Shown in pieces: positions 54,849 through 64,000 of a stretch of 64,000 bases of DNA. The translations under genes were made by a program, and so were the position numbers. Source of the DNA: an uncultured Chromatiaceae bacterium (GTDB lineage: Bacteria > Pseudomonadota > Gammaproteobacteria > Chromatiales > Chromatiaceae); contig CALALB010000014.1 in assembly GCA_937923175.1 (NCBI GenBank), positions 22,902 to 86,901 on the forward strand, written 5' to 3'. The notes beneath the pieces were generated by a model. That model made no database searches and had not been told where the DNA came from. It saw only the letters and a list, made by a program, of their open reading frames with translations. Position 1 is the first letter of the stretch. Every line of letters starts with the position of its first letter.

Positions 54849-55805
54849 TTAGGTACAGACGGCGATTCCCCGGGGATCAGGTGGGCGAATCGCCAAAAGC
54901 GCACACTGCAGGCGGCCTAGGATGGCCTCAGGGGTATTACCTATCACCAGACCCGCGAGTCCCCGCCGCCCTCTGTTCCCTATGATGACGAGATCCGTGG
55001 CAAGCTCAGCGGCCAAACGAGGGATCTCGTCGATGGCGCTGCCGCGCACCAGATGGGTCTGGGGTTTGAGATAGGCTAGACCCTGACTTCCCAGACGTTT
55101 GGCAAGCTGCGCCAGGGCGGTATCCATTGCCAGGAGATGGCGGTGGCGGACCTGCTCGATATAGCGCATCTCCTCGGCCGCAGCACCTGGACCCCAAAGC
55201 CCTGATCCCCAGCGGCGCAACAGGTTTATCCCTGGCGCCTCCCAGACATGGACCAGATGTAGCTCTCCCAGCTCGGCCAAGGCGAGATCGCTGGCGATCG
55301 CGAGGATGCGCTCGTTCAAGGACGCTGCGGCTTCGTCCTGAAACCCGAGCCTAAAATCCAGGCTGGCGAGGATACGGCGGCCTAATCGGCCTGGAGGTTG
55401 GACCAAACACACTGCCCCAGGACAGTACCGCAGCAGCTGAGGATCCGCGCTGGCGCCGAATGGCTGCCCCTGGCACCCAGCATCAGCGGGTTTGATGATT
55501 AGATCATCATCCCCGGCCTGAGCTGTCTGAATCACGGCGGTCAAGGATCGGCTGGTCACCTCTAGGCAATCAATCGGAACCTGGACCCCCAACTCAGCCA
55601 AGACAGGTTCAAGATCGCTTAGGCATTGTCCTGGCGGGGAGGCGCTCTTCTGGTCCCTGCTGCCGGTTCTAGGGTGCGGTCCGGTGAAGGCGAGGACGGT
55701 CATCGGAGCCTGGACGGCGGCGGCCAGGGCAGCCGCCTGGGTCAGCGCCCAGCGACAGGAGGGCCCCGGGGGTAGGATCAGAAGGATTCGCCTAAAGACC
55801 TGCAT
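54849..55805 (-). CDS. Tandem universal-stress-protein (UspE-like)
   Basis: 318 residues made of two UspA folds. The first runs about 1-150 (RRILLILPPGPSCRWALTQAAALAAAVQAPMTVLAF), the second about 150-310, starting RRILASLDFRLGFQDEAAASLNERILAIASDLALAELGELHLVHVW and ending DLVIIGNRGRRGLAGLVIGNTPEAILGRLQCALLAIRPP, which carries the G-x-x-G-x9-G(S/N) ATP-binding signature in a modified form. Cytoplasmic, probably a stress or metabolic modulator. Convergent with the haemerythrin-like gene and next to a P-type ATPase gene, 15 bases apart, likely cotranscribed after it. Confidence 0.87.
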   Translation of the reverse strand: MQVFRRILLILPPGPSCRWALTQAAALAAAVQAPMTVLAFTGPHPRTGSRDQKSASPPGQCLSDLEPVLAELGVQVPIDCLEVTSRSLTAVIQTAQAGDDDLIIKPADAGCQGQPFGASADPQLLRYCPGAVCLVQPPGRLGRRILASLDFRLGFQDEAAASLNERILAIASDLALAELGELHLVHVWEAPGINLLRRWGSGLWGPGAAAEEMRYIEQVRHRHLLAMDTALAQLAKRLGSQGLAYLKPQTHLVRGSAIDEIPRLAAELATDLVIIGNRGRRGLAGLVIGNTPEAILGRLQCALLAIRPPDPRGIAVCT

Positions 55806-55820
55806 CTGGGATGGCCCTGG

Positions 55821-58670
55821 TTACCTCTCAGCGTCCCCTGCAGGGACACCTCCGTGGCGCCGCCGATTGAGCCATTTTTCGCCTTCCACCGCCAAGAGCA
55901 CGGTTAGGCCAACGAGGGCGATCCGCCACCAGGCATCCAGATCGAGGGCGGCTGTACCAAATAATTTTTGCAGGGGCGCAAGATAGGTTAAGCCTAATTG
56001 CAGTCCCAATAAAAGCGCGATCGCCACCAACACCGCTCGACTGCCCAGGAGTCCAGCTCGATTGAGCACAGGACCGGTGATAGAGCGTGAATTCAAAAGG
56101 TAAAAGACCTCGCCCACGACGAGGGTATTGACGGCCAAGCTGCGCGCCTCCTCGATTGCGGCTCCGCGCTCGATCTCCCATATGAAAAGCCCGAAGGTGC
56201 CGGCCGTCAGGATCACCGAGACATAGGCGATGCGCCAAAGAAAGAGCGGGGTGAGGATGGGTTCGCGCGGTGGGCGCGGCGGGCGGCGCATCAGACCCGC
56301 CTCCGGCGGCTCAAAGGCCAGCGCCAGGGCAAGGGTGACCGCGGTCACCATATTGACCCAGAGGATCTGCACTGGGGTCAGCGGGAATTGGTGAAAGCCG
56401 AACAGGATTGCCCCGATCATCACCAGGGCCTGGCCGCCATTGGTCGGCAGGATAAACAGGATCGCCTTTCTGAGATTGTCATAGACGGTGCGCCCTTCCT
56501 CGACGGCATGGACGATCGAGGCGAAATTGTCATCGGCTAGTACCATCTCGGCCGCTTCCTTGGCCGCCTCTGTTCCCGCCAGACCCATGGCGATCCCGAC
56601 ATCGGCGCGTTTGAGCGCCGGCGCATCGTTGACCCCATCGCCGGTCATGGCGACGATCTGACCCTGGGCTTGCAACTGCTCGACCAGGCGCAACTTATGT
56701 TCCGGGGTCACCCGGGCGTAGACATCGGTTTTTAAAACCCGCGCGCGCAGTTCCTCCTCAGCCAGCGCGTCCAGCTCACTGCCGGTTAAGACCTCATGGG
56801 GATTGGTCAAACCGATCTGGGCCGCGATCGCCTGGGCAGTGGCCGCATGATCGCCGGTGATCATCTTGACCCGGATACCGGCCTCGCGACAGATACGCAC
56901 GGCGGCAATGGCCTCAGGGCGCGGCGGATCGATTAGACCAACCAGACCGAGCAGGGTGAGATCCCCCTGGAGATCCTGGAACTCAAGGGCCCTGTGATGG
57001 ACAGCTGCGGGTTTGGCAGCGACCGCCAGCACCCGCTGGCCGGCCGCGGCCAGTCGATCCATCCGCTTGCGCCAGCTTGGGCGATCGAGTGGGGCCGTTC
57101 CAGTCGCTGTGCGCTCGCGGGCGCACATCCCAAGCAGGACCTCAGGAGCCCCTTTGACCACGATCCATGACCCGCCCGCCTGATCCTGGTGGAGGCTGGC
57201 CATAAATTTATGCGCCGAATCGAAGGGGATGAGATCGGCCCGCGGCCACTCGCCGCGCACTCTCCCCGGATCCAGACCACCCTTGTGCGCTGCGATCAAT
57301 AATGCCCCTTCCATCGGATCGCCGTGGATGCGCCATTCACCCGCCACCAGCTCGAGCGCAGCATCATTGCATAGCACTAGGGCGCGTAAGAGTTCATCGA
57401 TGATCGGGACGGAGCCATGGGCGATCGGCTGATCGTCGTGCAGGATGGTCCCATGCGGATCATAGCCTGTTCCGCTCAAGGCAAACTCACCTGTCCCAGT
57501 GACCAGGGCGGTGACGGTCATACGATTGAGGGTCAGGGTCCCAGTCTTGTCCGAACAGATCACCCCTACAGTGCCCAGGGTCTCGACCGCCGGCAGACGT
57601 CGGATGATGGCATGGCGCCGCGCCATCCGCTGGACGCCGATTGCCAAGGTGATGGTCAGGATCGCTGGTAGGCCCTCGGGTATGGCCGCGACCGCAAGGC
57701 CTACCGCAGCCAGAAAGATCTCACCCACTGCATAATCGCGAACCCATACCCCGAAGGCAAAGGTGACGCTGGCAAGGGCCAGGATCGCGACCGTGATCCA
57801 GCGCCCAAACTGGGCCATCTGGCGTAACAGCGGGGTAGTGAGGGTCTCGACGCTGGCCACGAGCGCGCTGATCCGCCCGATTTCGGTGTCTGGGCCGGTG
57901 GCGACCACCAGGCCCAGGCCCTGCCCTTGGGTGACTAGGGTCCCCGAATAGGCCATGCAGGTGCGATCGGCGAGTGGGGTAGGGCCTGGCACAGGAGCAA
58001 TGTCCTTTTCGACAGGGACGGATTCGCCGGTCAGGGGTGCCTCATCGCTCCTGAGTCCACGCGCCTGGATCAGGCGCAGATCCGCCGGAACCTTATCGCC
58101 GGCCTGAAGCTGCACGATGTCGCCTGGCACCAAGGCCTCGGCCTGGAGGGTCAGCAGCCGGCCATCGCGCCAAACCATGGCCTGGGGTGAAAGCATCTGG
58201 CGGATCGATTTGAGCGCATGCTCGGCCTTGCCCTCCTGGATAAAACCGATCGTCGCATTGATCAGCACCACGCCGAGGATGACACCGGCATCCAGCCAAT
58301 GGTGTAACAGGGCGGTGACCGCCCCAGCGATCAGCAACACATAGATCAACAGGTCATTGAAATGGGCAAGGAAACGCACCAAGGTGCTGGGCGGCTTGGG
58401 TTCAGGCAGCAGGTTTGGTCCATACTGAGCCAGACGCGCCTGTGCGACCTCCGTTGCCAATCCAACCTCACTGCTGGCAAGCCGCGCCAGGGCCTCTGAG
58501 GGGGACAGGGCATGCCAAAGCGGCTTGACAGCAGGACGCGGCTCTGCAAGCAGCATCCGCCGCCGACGCCCAACCAGCCATCTGCCCCCTATGCCCATCA
58601 GCGCCACGGCTATCAATAGGATCAGCCATTCGAGCGACCAGAGATTGAGTACCAGGCGTTCTTCGACCAT
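55821..58670 (-). CDS. P-type cation-transporting ATPase, calcium-type (P2A)
   Basis: 949-residue inner-membrane pump. It has an extra N-terminal membrane helix (LEWLILLIAVALMGIGG) before the usual N-domain (WHALSPSEALARLASSEVGLATEVAQARLAQYGPNLLPEP), TGES (actuator), the PEGLP turn in M4 (AIPEGLPAILTITLAIG) followed by ICSDKTGTLTLNRM with phospho-Asp374, GDGVNDAPAL and a C-terminal ATPase domain. PEGLP and the order of domains match SERCA/P2A-type pumps rather than heavy-metal or Kdp pumps; the ion could be Ca2+ or Mn2+. ATG 58670 has GAGGTG upstream; the longer frame to 58772 overlaps the AmrS stop. Confidence 0.9.
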   Translation of the reverse strand: MVEERLVLNLWSLEWLILLIAVALMGIGGRWLVGRRRRMLLAEPRPAVKPLWHALSPSEALARLASSEVGLATEVAQARLAQYGPNLLPEPKPPSTLVRFLAHFNDLLIYVLLIAGAVTALLHHWLDAGVILGVVLINATIGFIQEGKAEHALKSIRQMLSPQAMVWRDGRLLTLQAEALVPGDIVQLQAGDKVPADLRLIQARGLRSDEAPLTGESVPVEKDIAPVPGPTPLADRTCMAYSGTLVTQGQGLGLVVATGPDTEIGRISALVASVETLTTPLLRQMAQFGRWITVAILALASVTFAFGVWVRDYAVGEIFLAAVGLAVAAIPEGLPAILTITLAIGVQRMARRHAIIRRLPAVETLGTVGVICSDKTGTLTLNRMTVTALVTGTGEFALSGTGYDPHGTILHDDQPIAHGSVPIIDELLRALVLCNDAALELVAGEWRIHGDPMEGALLIAAHKGGLDPGRVRGEWPRADLIPFDSAHKFMASLHQDQAGGSWIVVKGAPEVLLGMCARERTATGTAPLDRPSWRKRMDRLAAAGQRVLAVAAKPAAVHHRALEFQDLQGDLTLLGLVGLIDPPRPEAIAAVRICREAGIRVKMITGDHAATAQAIAAQIGLTNPHEVLTGSELDALAEEELRARVLKTDVYARVTPEHKLRLVEQLQAQGQIVAMTGDGVNDAPALKRADVGIAMGLAGTEAAKEAAEMVLADDNFASIVHAVEEGRTVYDNLRKAILFILPTNGGQALVMIGAILFGFHQFPLTPVQILWVNMVTAVTLALALAFEPPEAGLMRRPPRPPREPILTPLFLWRIAYVSVILTAGTFGLFIWEIERGAAIEEARSLAVNTLVVGEVFYLLNSRSITGPVLNRAGLLGSRAVLVAIALLLGLQLGLTYLAPLQKLFGTAALDLDAWWRIALVGLTVLLAVEGEKWLNRRRHGGVPAGDAER

Positions 58671-58761
58671 GGAGCACCTCGCGGGGGTTGCAAAGGGGTC
58701 TGAGGCAAGGAGCGAACTGGCCCTTGAGCGATCCACCAAGGCCTCAGGGGGTGAGACCCCT

Positions 58762-59847
58762 TTAGACCCCATCTAGATTCAATCCGGCGATCCTGGTCCC
58801 GCACTCTGGGCAGGCGCCTTGGCGGATACGGTTGTCTAGCAGCCGAAAGCCATAGCGATGGATCAGACGCGCCCCGCAGCCGGGACAATGGGTGTCTTCG
58901 CCCATCATCCCTGGCAGATTGCCCAGGTAGACATAGTGTAGGCCGGCTTCTCGCCCGATCTCGAAGGCGCGCCTTAAAGTGGATGCTGACGTCGGGGGGA
59001 TCTCGCGCATCTGATAATCGCCATGAAACCGCGAGACATGCCAGGGGATATCGGGGGAGAGCGCACAGATGAAGCGCGCAATCTCTTTAAGCTCATCCTC
59101 TGAGTCATTGATTCCGGGGATCACCAGGGTCGTGATCTCGATCCACACCCCCAGATCATGATAGCGGGCGATGGCCTCCAGGATCGGCTGGAGGCGCACC
59201 CGGCTGAGACGCCGGTAACTCTCGTCCCGAAAGAATTTCAGATCGATATTGGCCGCATCCAATACGCCGGCCAACTCGCGTTGTGGCGCCTCATTGATGA
59301 AGCCATTGGTGACAAAGACATTGAGCAGCCCCTGGGCCCGCGCCAAGACCGCTGTTTCATAGGCCAGCTCGTAAAAGATCGTCGGCTCTGTATAGGTATA
59401 GGCGATTGCCCGGGCGCCTGATGCCAGGGCCGCGCGCACGATCTCTGCCGGGGTCACCGGCTCGCCGGGTATCTGGTCGTCGAGCTGGGCCAGCTGTGGA
59501 CACAGGGGTGTTTGCCCTTCGCCCTGGTCGATCCCTTTGGGCAGATGTTCATGCGGCCATTGTGAGATCTCCCAGTTTTGGCAGAAACGGCAGCGCAGAT
59601 TACAGCCGATGGTGGCGAGCGAATAGATGCTCGATCCAGGATAGACATGAAACAGGGGTTTTTTTTCGATGGGATCGAGATGACGCGCAATGATCCGATC
59701 GGCAACCAGGGTATAAAGGGTGCCGGCGCTGTTATAGCGCACTGCACAGACCCCGCGTTTGCCGGGGGCGATTAGACAATCATGGGGACACAGACGACAT
59801 TGCACCCGACCCTGCTCAAGCCGCTCATAAAAGCGCGCCTCTCTCAT
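58762..59847 (-). CDS. amrS: AmrS-type radical SAM protein (AmmeMemoRadiSam system)
   Basis: 361-residue radical SAM protein of the AmmeMemoRadiSam group, whose other members (AMMECR1-like and MEMO1-like) are not in this window. It starts with MREARFYERLEQGRVQCRLCPHDCLIAPGKRGVCAVRYNSAGTLYTL, a cysteine-rich front. The SAM cluster motif is GCNLRCRFC with Cys82/86/89, then FCQNWEISQWPHE. The final ~45 residues form an extra CPGCGARL...CPECGTRI zinc-ribbon-like tail. The substrate is unknown (family knowledge). It precedes the P-type ATPase gene on the same strand and follows glgP by a few bases. Confidence 0.88.
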   Translation of the reverse strand: MREARFYERLEQGRVQCRLCPHDCLIAPGKRGVCAVRYNSAGTLYTLVADRIIARHLDPIEKKPLFHVYPGSSIYSLATIGCNLRCRFCQNWEISQWPHEHLPKGIDQGEGQTPLCPQLAQLDDQIPGEPVTPAEIVRAALASGARAIAYTYTEPTIFYELAYETAVLARAQGLLNVFVTNGFINEAPQRELAGVLDAANIDLKFFRDESYRRLSRVRLQPILEAIARYHDLGVWIEITTLVIPGINDSEDELKEIARFICALSPDIPWHVSRFHGDYQMREIPPTSASTLRRAFEIGREAGLHYVYLGNLPGMMGEDTHCPGCGARLIHRYGFRLLDNRIRQGACPECGTRIAGLNLDGV

Positions 59848-59856
59848 GATGATCTC

Positions 59857-62364
59857 CTAACTGTCCTGGTCTGGATCTAGAACCGGCTGCGGTTTCACCT
59901 GCCAGATCCGCTCGGCATATTCGCGAATAGCGCGGTCGGATGAAAAACCGCCGATACGCGCGACATTGCGGATCGACATCCGTGTCCAACGTTCACTATC
60001 GCGATAGACCCTGTCGACCTCCTCCTGACATCTTAAATAGGCGCGATAATCAGCAAGCACCATGAATGGATCATGGTTAATGAGATTATCGGTCAAGGGA
60101 CGAAAGAGTTGGGTATCACCATGCGAAAAAAGGCCCGAATTGATGAGGTCGATGTCTGATTTGAGTTCAGGGTCACTCTGATAATATTCCCAGGGCCGGT
60201 AACCGGTCATCTGGCATTGGAGTGCCTCCTCGGCGGTGAGTCCGAAAAGGAAAAAATTCTCGGCTCCGACCGCCTCGCGGATCTCGATGTTGGCGCCATC
60301 CAGGGTGCCGATGGTGAGTGCGCCGTTCATCGAGAATTTCATATTGCCTGTTCCCGAGGCCTCCTTGCCAGCTAGCGAGATCTGCTCCGAGAGATCGGCT
60401 GCTGGATAAAGCCTTTGGCCGTTTTTGACATTGAAATCAGGCATAAAGGCCACGCGGATATAACCATTGACCTGAGGATCGTTGTTGATGACCTCGGCGA
60501 CGGCATTGATTAATTTGATGATCAGCTTGGCCAGGAAATAACCCGGCGCAGCCTTACCGCCAAAGATGAACGCCCGGGGGACTGGATCCTTGATCTCGCC
60601 CTGTTTGAGCCGCTGATAACAGCGGATGACATGTAAGATCTTGAGGTGTTGGCGTTTGTACTCGTGGATACGCTTGGCCTGGACATCGAACATGGACTCA
60701 GGATCGAGCCGGACGCCGGTTGTCGCCTTCATCCAGTCGGCGAGGGCCTGTTTGGCAGCCTGTTTGACCCGGCGCCAATCCTCCTGAAGGCCTGGGTCAT
60801 CGAGCCGCGCCTCCAGGTCGCGTAGACGCTCCAAATCGCAGACCCATGCCTCATCCCCCAGGGTCTCGGTGATGAGCTTGGCCAGGCGCGGATTGGCGAC
60901 CACGATGAAGCGGCGCTGCGTCACCCCATTGGTGACATTGTGGAAACACTCTGGCCAAAGCTCGGCGAAGTCCTTGAAGAGCATCGCCTTCACCAGATGT
61001 GAATGGAGTTTGGCGACGCCATTGACTGCATGGCTGCCGACCACCGCCAGATGGGCCATGCGCACCCGTCGCTCATAGCCCTCGGCGATCAGGGATAGCC
61101 GCCACACCCGCGCCTCATCGCCGAGAAAACGTCTTCTGACCTCATCGAGAAAGCGGCGATTGATCTCATAGATGATTTCCAGATGCCGCGGCAAGAGTCG
61201 TTCAAAGAGACTAACCGGCCAGGTCTCGAGTGCTTCAGGCAGCAGGGTATGATTGGTATAGCAAAAGGTCTTTTGGGTGATCTCCCAGGCTTGTTCCCAG
61301 CCCATGCCGTGTTTATCGAGCAACAAACGCATGAGTTCAGCCACGGCCAGGGCGGGATGGGTATCGTTGAGCTGAACGACGAACTTTTCAGCAAAGCTAT
61401 CAAGCGGCCCGACGGTATTCAGATGCAGGCGGATCATGTCCTGCATCGAACAGGAGACAAAGAAATATTGCTGTTTAAGTCGAAGCTCCTTGCCGGCCTC
61501 GGGCTCGTCGTTGGGATATAGGACTTTGGAGAGGGTCTCGGCCTCGATCTTGGCATGGACCGCACCGTAATAGTCACCGGTATTGAATGCCTGCAGATCC
61601 AATGATTCGGACGCCTCGGCCTTCCAGAGACGCAAGAGATTGACGTTCTGACTGCCGTAACCCAGGATCGGGGTGTCATAGGCCACCCCACGGATCTCGA
61701 TGGCGGGGTGCCAGCGGATGCGCAGCCGGCCGTGTTCATCTTGGTAGCTTTCGGTATGGCCGCCGAAGCCCACCGGAAAGCTGATCTTGGGGCGGGGGAT
61801 CTCCCAAGGGTTGCCATTGCGCAGCCAGTTGTCGCTTTTCTCGATCTGCCAGCCGTCCTCGATGACCTGCCTGAAGATCCCGAATTCATAGCGGATGCCA
61901 TAGCCGATCGCGGGGATCTGACAGGTCGCCAAGGACTCCATGAAACAGGCGGCAAGCCGGCCGAGACCGCCATTGCCGAGCCCAGGCTCTTCCTCCTCCT
62001 CGATCAGGGCATCGAGGTCTAAGCCCAGCTCCTCGCAGGCTGCACGCGCGGTCTCGGCGATACCGAGATTGACCAGGTTGGATGCGAGATGGGGGCCGAG
62101 CAGATACTCTGCCGAAAGATAACAGACCGTACGGGCATGGGTGGATTTAAAGATCTGGGCTGATTTGACCCAGCGTGCCAGCAACCGATCGCGGGTGGTA
62201 TAGGCAACCGCCATGTAGAGGTCATGAGGTGTGGCGACCTCGCGAAATCGTCCCTGGATATAGAACAGATTGTCGAGAAGATCCTGTTTAAAGGCGGCCT
62301 TGGACATGCCGGTGCGGGTATGTTCGCGTTTTTCCATCGGCTTAGGGGTCTGGGGCAGGGTCAT
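59857..62364 (-). CDS. glgP: Glycogen phosphorylase GlgP
   Basis: Phosphorolyses alpha-1,4-glucan to glucose-1-phosphate; cytoplasmic. The 835-residue protein contains YLSAEYLLGPHLASNLVNLG, EEEPGLGNGGLGRLAACFMESLAT, the QLNDTHPALAVAELMR block, FHNVTNGVTQRRF and the PLP-Lys motif EASGTGNMKFSMNGALTIGTLDGANIEI. ATG 62364 is preceded by AAGAG at good spacing; the ATG at 62373 is also in frame. No other glycogen genes are adjacent. The gene is followed by amrS after a 9-base gap. Confidence 0.95.
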   Translation of the reverse strand: MTLPQTPKPMEKREHTRTGMSKAAFKQDLLDNLFYIQGRFREVATPHDLYMAVAYTTRDRLLARWVKSAQIFKSTHARTVCYLSAEYLLGPHLASNLVNLGIAETARAACEELGLDLDALIEEEEEPGLGNGGLGRLAACFMESLATCQIPAIGYGIRYEFGIFRQVIEDGWQIEKSDNWLRNGNPWEIPRPKISFPVGFGGHTESYQDEHGRLRIRWHPAIEIRGVAYDTPILGYGSQNVNLLRLWKAEASESLDLQAFNTGDYYGAVHAKIEAETLSKVLYPNDEPEAGKELRLKQQYFFVSCSMQDMIRLHLNTVGPLDSFAEKFVVQLNDTHPALAVAELMRLLLDKHGMGWEQAWEITQKTFCYTNHTLLPEALETWPVSLFERLLPRHLEIIYEINRRFLDEVRRRFLGDEARVWRLSLIAEGYERRVRMAHLAVVGSHAVNGVAKLHSHLVKAMLFKDFAELWPECFHNVTNGVTQRRFIVVANPRLAKLITETLGDEAWVCDLERLRDLEARLDDPGLQEDWRRVKQAAKQALADWMKATTGVRLDPESMFDVQAKRIHEYKRQHLKILHVIRCYQRLKQGEIKDPVPRAFIFGGKAAPGYFLAKLIIKLINAVAEVINNDPQVNGYIRVAFMPDFNVKNGQRLYPAADLSEQISLAGKEASGTGNMKFSMNGALTIGTLDGANIEIREAVGAENFFLFGLTAEEALQCQMTGYRPWEYYQSDPELKSDIDLINSGLFSHGDTQLFRPLTDNLINHDPFMVLADYRAYLRCQEEVDRVYRDSERWTRMSIRNVARIGGFSSDRAIREYAERIWQVKPQPVLDPDQDS

Positions 62365-62460
62365 GGCAATCATCTCTTGCAGGTTTAAAGGCGGATGACG
62401 GCTCAGAGTTATAGCAAAGCCATATTGCGCTTGGCATAAACTGTTGGGACACGATCCAGG

Positions 62461-63849
62461 TCATGACAGGATCAGATCCTGGCCAAAGGTCAAACAAAAA
62501 CAGGCTCCTTGCGGTTGAGTGAGATGGCTCAGCTGGATACCGTTGGCGATGGCCAGCTCACGAGCGATATAAAGACCAAGTCCAACCCCCTGGCGCTGGG
62601 TAGTGAAGAAGGGCTCAAAGATCGACTGGACAAGCTCTGGGCTGATGCCGGGACCCGAATCGCAGACCTCAAGATAGATGCGCTCAGGCAAATGTAACCG
62701 CCCCAATTGGATCCGGATATTCAGCTCCCCATTGGGACCGCGGCCATGCACCAGGGCGTTATCGCAAAGATTGGCAATGATCTGGTGGAGATGGTCGGGG
62801 TCCGCCCTGATGACCAGGGGGGCGGATGCGACTGAGACGGTCAGGTCGGCGTCATTGAGCCTGTGTCGTTCGCGAAACTCGGCTGCAAAGGCCAGAGACC
62901 ATTCACCGAGATCGACCCTCTGGGGCAGGCTTTGCCGCTTGCGCGACAGCGTCAAAACACTGCGCACTGTCTCCTCAATACGCAGACTATTGCGCTGGAT
63001 GATCGCCAGGAGATGCCGTTCCTCATCCGAAAGCCCAGTCCCTTCGGAGAGCAATTGGGCGGCATGACTGATGGCGCTCAAGGGATTGCGAATATTATGG
63101 GCGATGCTTGCGGTCAGGGTGCCGAGGGAGGCCAGTTTGATCCGCTGGGCCTCGCGCTCGACCTCCTGATTATCCCAGAGATACAGGATACACCCCCTGC
63201 TGTGTCCTGATCCCAGTTGTCTGATCGAAAGGCGTAATTCGCGGTTGGCGATCCTCAGTCGCGCGATCGCAGGCGGATCTGAGAGGGCGCACCCGCTCAG
63301 CCAGGCCCCTAGCTCGGGGGTGAGCCTCTTTAAAAATCGGCGCCGGAGCGGATCTGTCCGCCCCCCAGCAGATCGCGGGCCGCGGCATTGATCAGCCTGA
63401 CCCTTTGCTCAGCATCAGCGACCAGGATCCCAGTCCCCATGTTCTGGATGATGAACTCATTGAGTTGGGCGAGGTTATCGAGATCGAGCTGGCGCCGCTC
63501 GGCGAGTGCCTCGGCCGAGCGTATCCGCTGATAGAGCACATGGGCCAGCAGGGCGACGGCAAAAAAGACCAAGCCCAACAGACCCGCCTGGGTAAATGAG
63601 ACCGGGATCCCCTCATCCCCCAGCGCGCTGTAAAGCTGCTCGGCGATGACCGCAAGCGCGGCAAGCGCCGCAAAAAAAAAAAAGCGATAGCCGGCCTTCG
63701 AGCAAGAGCGCGGCGATCGCGACGGATACGGCGAGCAAAAGCCCAAATCCGCTGGTGAGCCCGCCGGCGATGTGCATAAGTAGGGTATAAACCAGGATGT
63801 CAGAAGATAGGATCAGTTGAACCTGCTTAGCCGGCGTCGGCCAGCGCAC
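62461..63849 (-). pseudogene. pilS: PilS-like sensor histidine kinase, broken at two homopolymer runs
   Basis: Fragments in three frames of one gene. The N-terminal part (63849 down) has membrane helices (SSDILVYTLLMHIAGGLTSGFGLLLAVSVAIAALLLEGRLSL). A frame change at a run of twelve A/T (63672-63683) leads to AALAALAVIAEQLYSAL...IIQNMGTGILVADAEQRVRLINAAARDLL, a PAS-like linker. A second change at an A/T run at about 63332-63340 leads to LASLGTLTASIAHNIRNPLSAISHAAQLL (His box), then DNALVHGRG (N box) and QGVGLGLYIARELA (G box), ending at 62461. This fits PilS, the type IV pilus sensor; no pilR is beside it. The upstream frame lacks a start before GTG 63849. Confidence 0.8.
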
Positions 63850-63965
63850 CGACAGCCCAAGGGATTGAGTCCCTAAACTGCTGTAAATCGGGTGGGTAGG
63901 TAGCCACCGCTTCGATTCGGTAAATTGACGTTGCGAGACGATCGATAACCGAAGGAGAAGAAGCG

Positions 63966-64000
63966 ATGGCTGGGTATGAGGTTAGCGTAGGAACGGAGTT
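63966..64000 (+). CDS. First codons of a plus-strand gene (runs off right edge)
   Basis: ATG 63966 is preceded by GAAGGAGAAG (63951-63960), a good ribosome site, and reads MAGYEVSVGTE without a stop to the window end. Only 11 codons are visible, so neither family nor reality of the gene can be judged firmly. It starts on the opposite strand from the pilS remnant. Confidence 0.35.
   Translation, partial: MAGYEVSVGTE

Overview
The window (GC-rich, gene-dense, both strands used, many 1-4 base gene overlaps) looks like the chromosome of a gammaproteobacterium, most likely a purple sulfur bacterium of the Chromatiaceae type. This is inferred from the overall protein style, the mla-murA-his arrangement and the che locus. 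No photosynthesis gene is present to prove it.

Layout. 1-468: start of kdsD (LPS precursor synthesis), reading out of the left edge. 469-2224: gene-poor scar holding a decayed TnpB (IS200/IS605 family) and a hairpin. 2225-9679: envelope and histidine operon mlaFEDCB-murA-hisGDC, tightly coupled. 9813-9887: tRNA-Val(CAC). 9911-18626: YjbQ, a very large unknown membrane protein, a small unknown, a DUF1566 secreted protein, fliW, rhodanese, DUF2934, rsmA and a DUF5610 protein. 18831-29635: chemotaxis locus cheY-STAS-cheA-mcp-cheW-cheR-cheD, a clostripain-type (C11) protease on the opposite strand, cheB, and a second MCP with a periplasmic CxxCH haem motif. 29762-37305: YfbR nucleotidase, DamX-like AAA/SPOR protein and a run of motility or signalling accessory genes (SprA-like, YjfB-like, PilZ, EF-hand protein, two HDOD proteins). 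37353-48655: polyprenol/phytol kinase-like protein, hrpA, hemCD, a lipoprotein, an NAD-dependent epimerase, an RRM protein behind a structured leader, and ubiD. 49074-62364: polA with its terminator, a wrecked rapA, Trm112-like protein, haemerythrin-like protein, double-Usp protein, Ca2+-type P-type ATPase, AmrS-like radical SAM enzyme and glycogen phosphorylase. 62461-63849: pilS-like sensor kinase broken at two homopolymer runs. 63966-end: first codons of a new plus-strand gene.

Functional themes are outer-membrane lipid homeostasis and peptidoglycan precursor synthesis, histidine and haem synthesis, a complete adaptation-type chemotaxis pathway (CheR, CheB and CheD; no CheZ seen), and DNA/RNA maintenance. 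Three loci show gene decay (tnpB, rapA, pilS). The most interesting unexplained signals are the pseudoknot-like leader of the RRM gene, a minus-strand RNA-like hairpin with a T tract upstream of hrpA, the haem MCP and C11 protease embedded in the che locus, and the 1225-residue membrane protein. Family names come from recognising motifs by eye; no database search was run.
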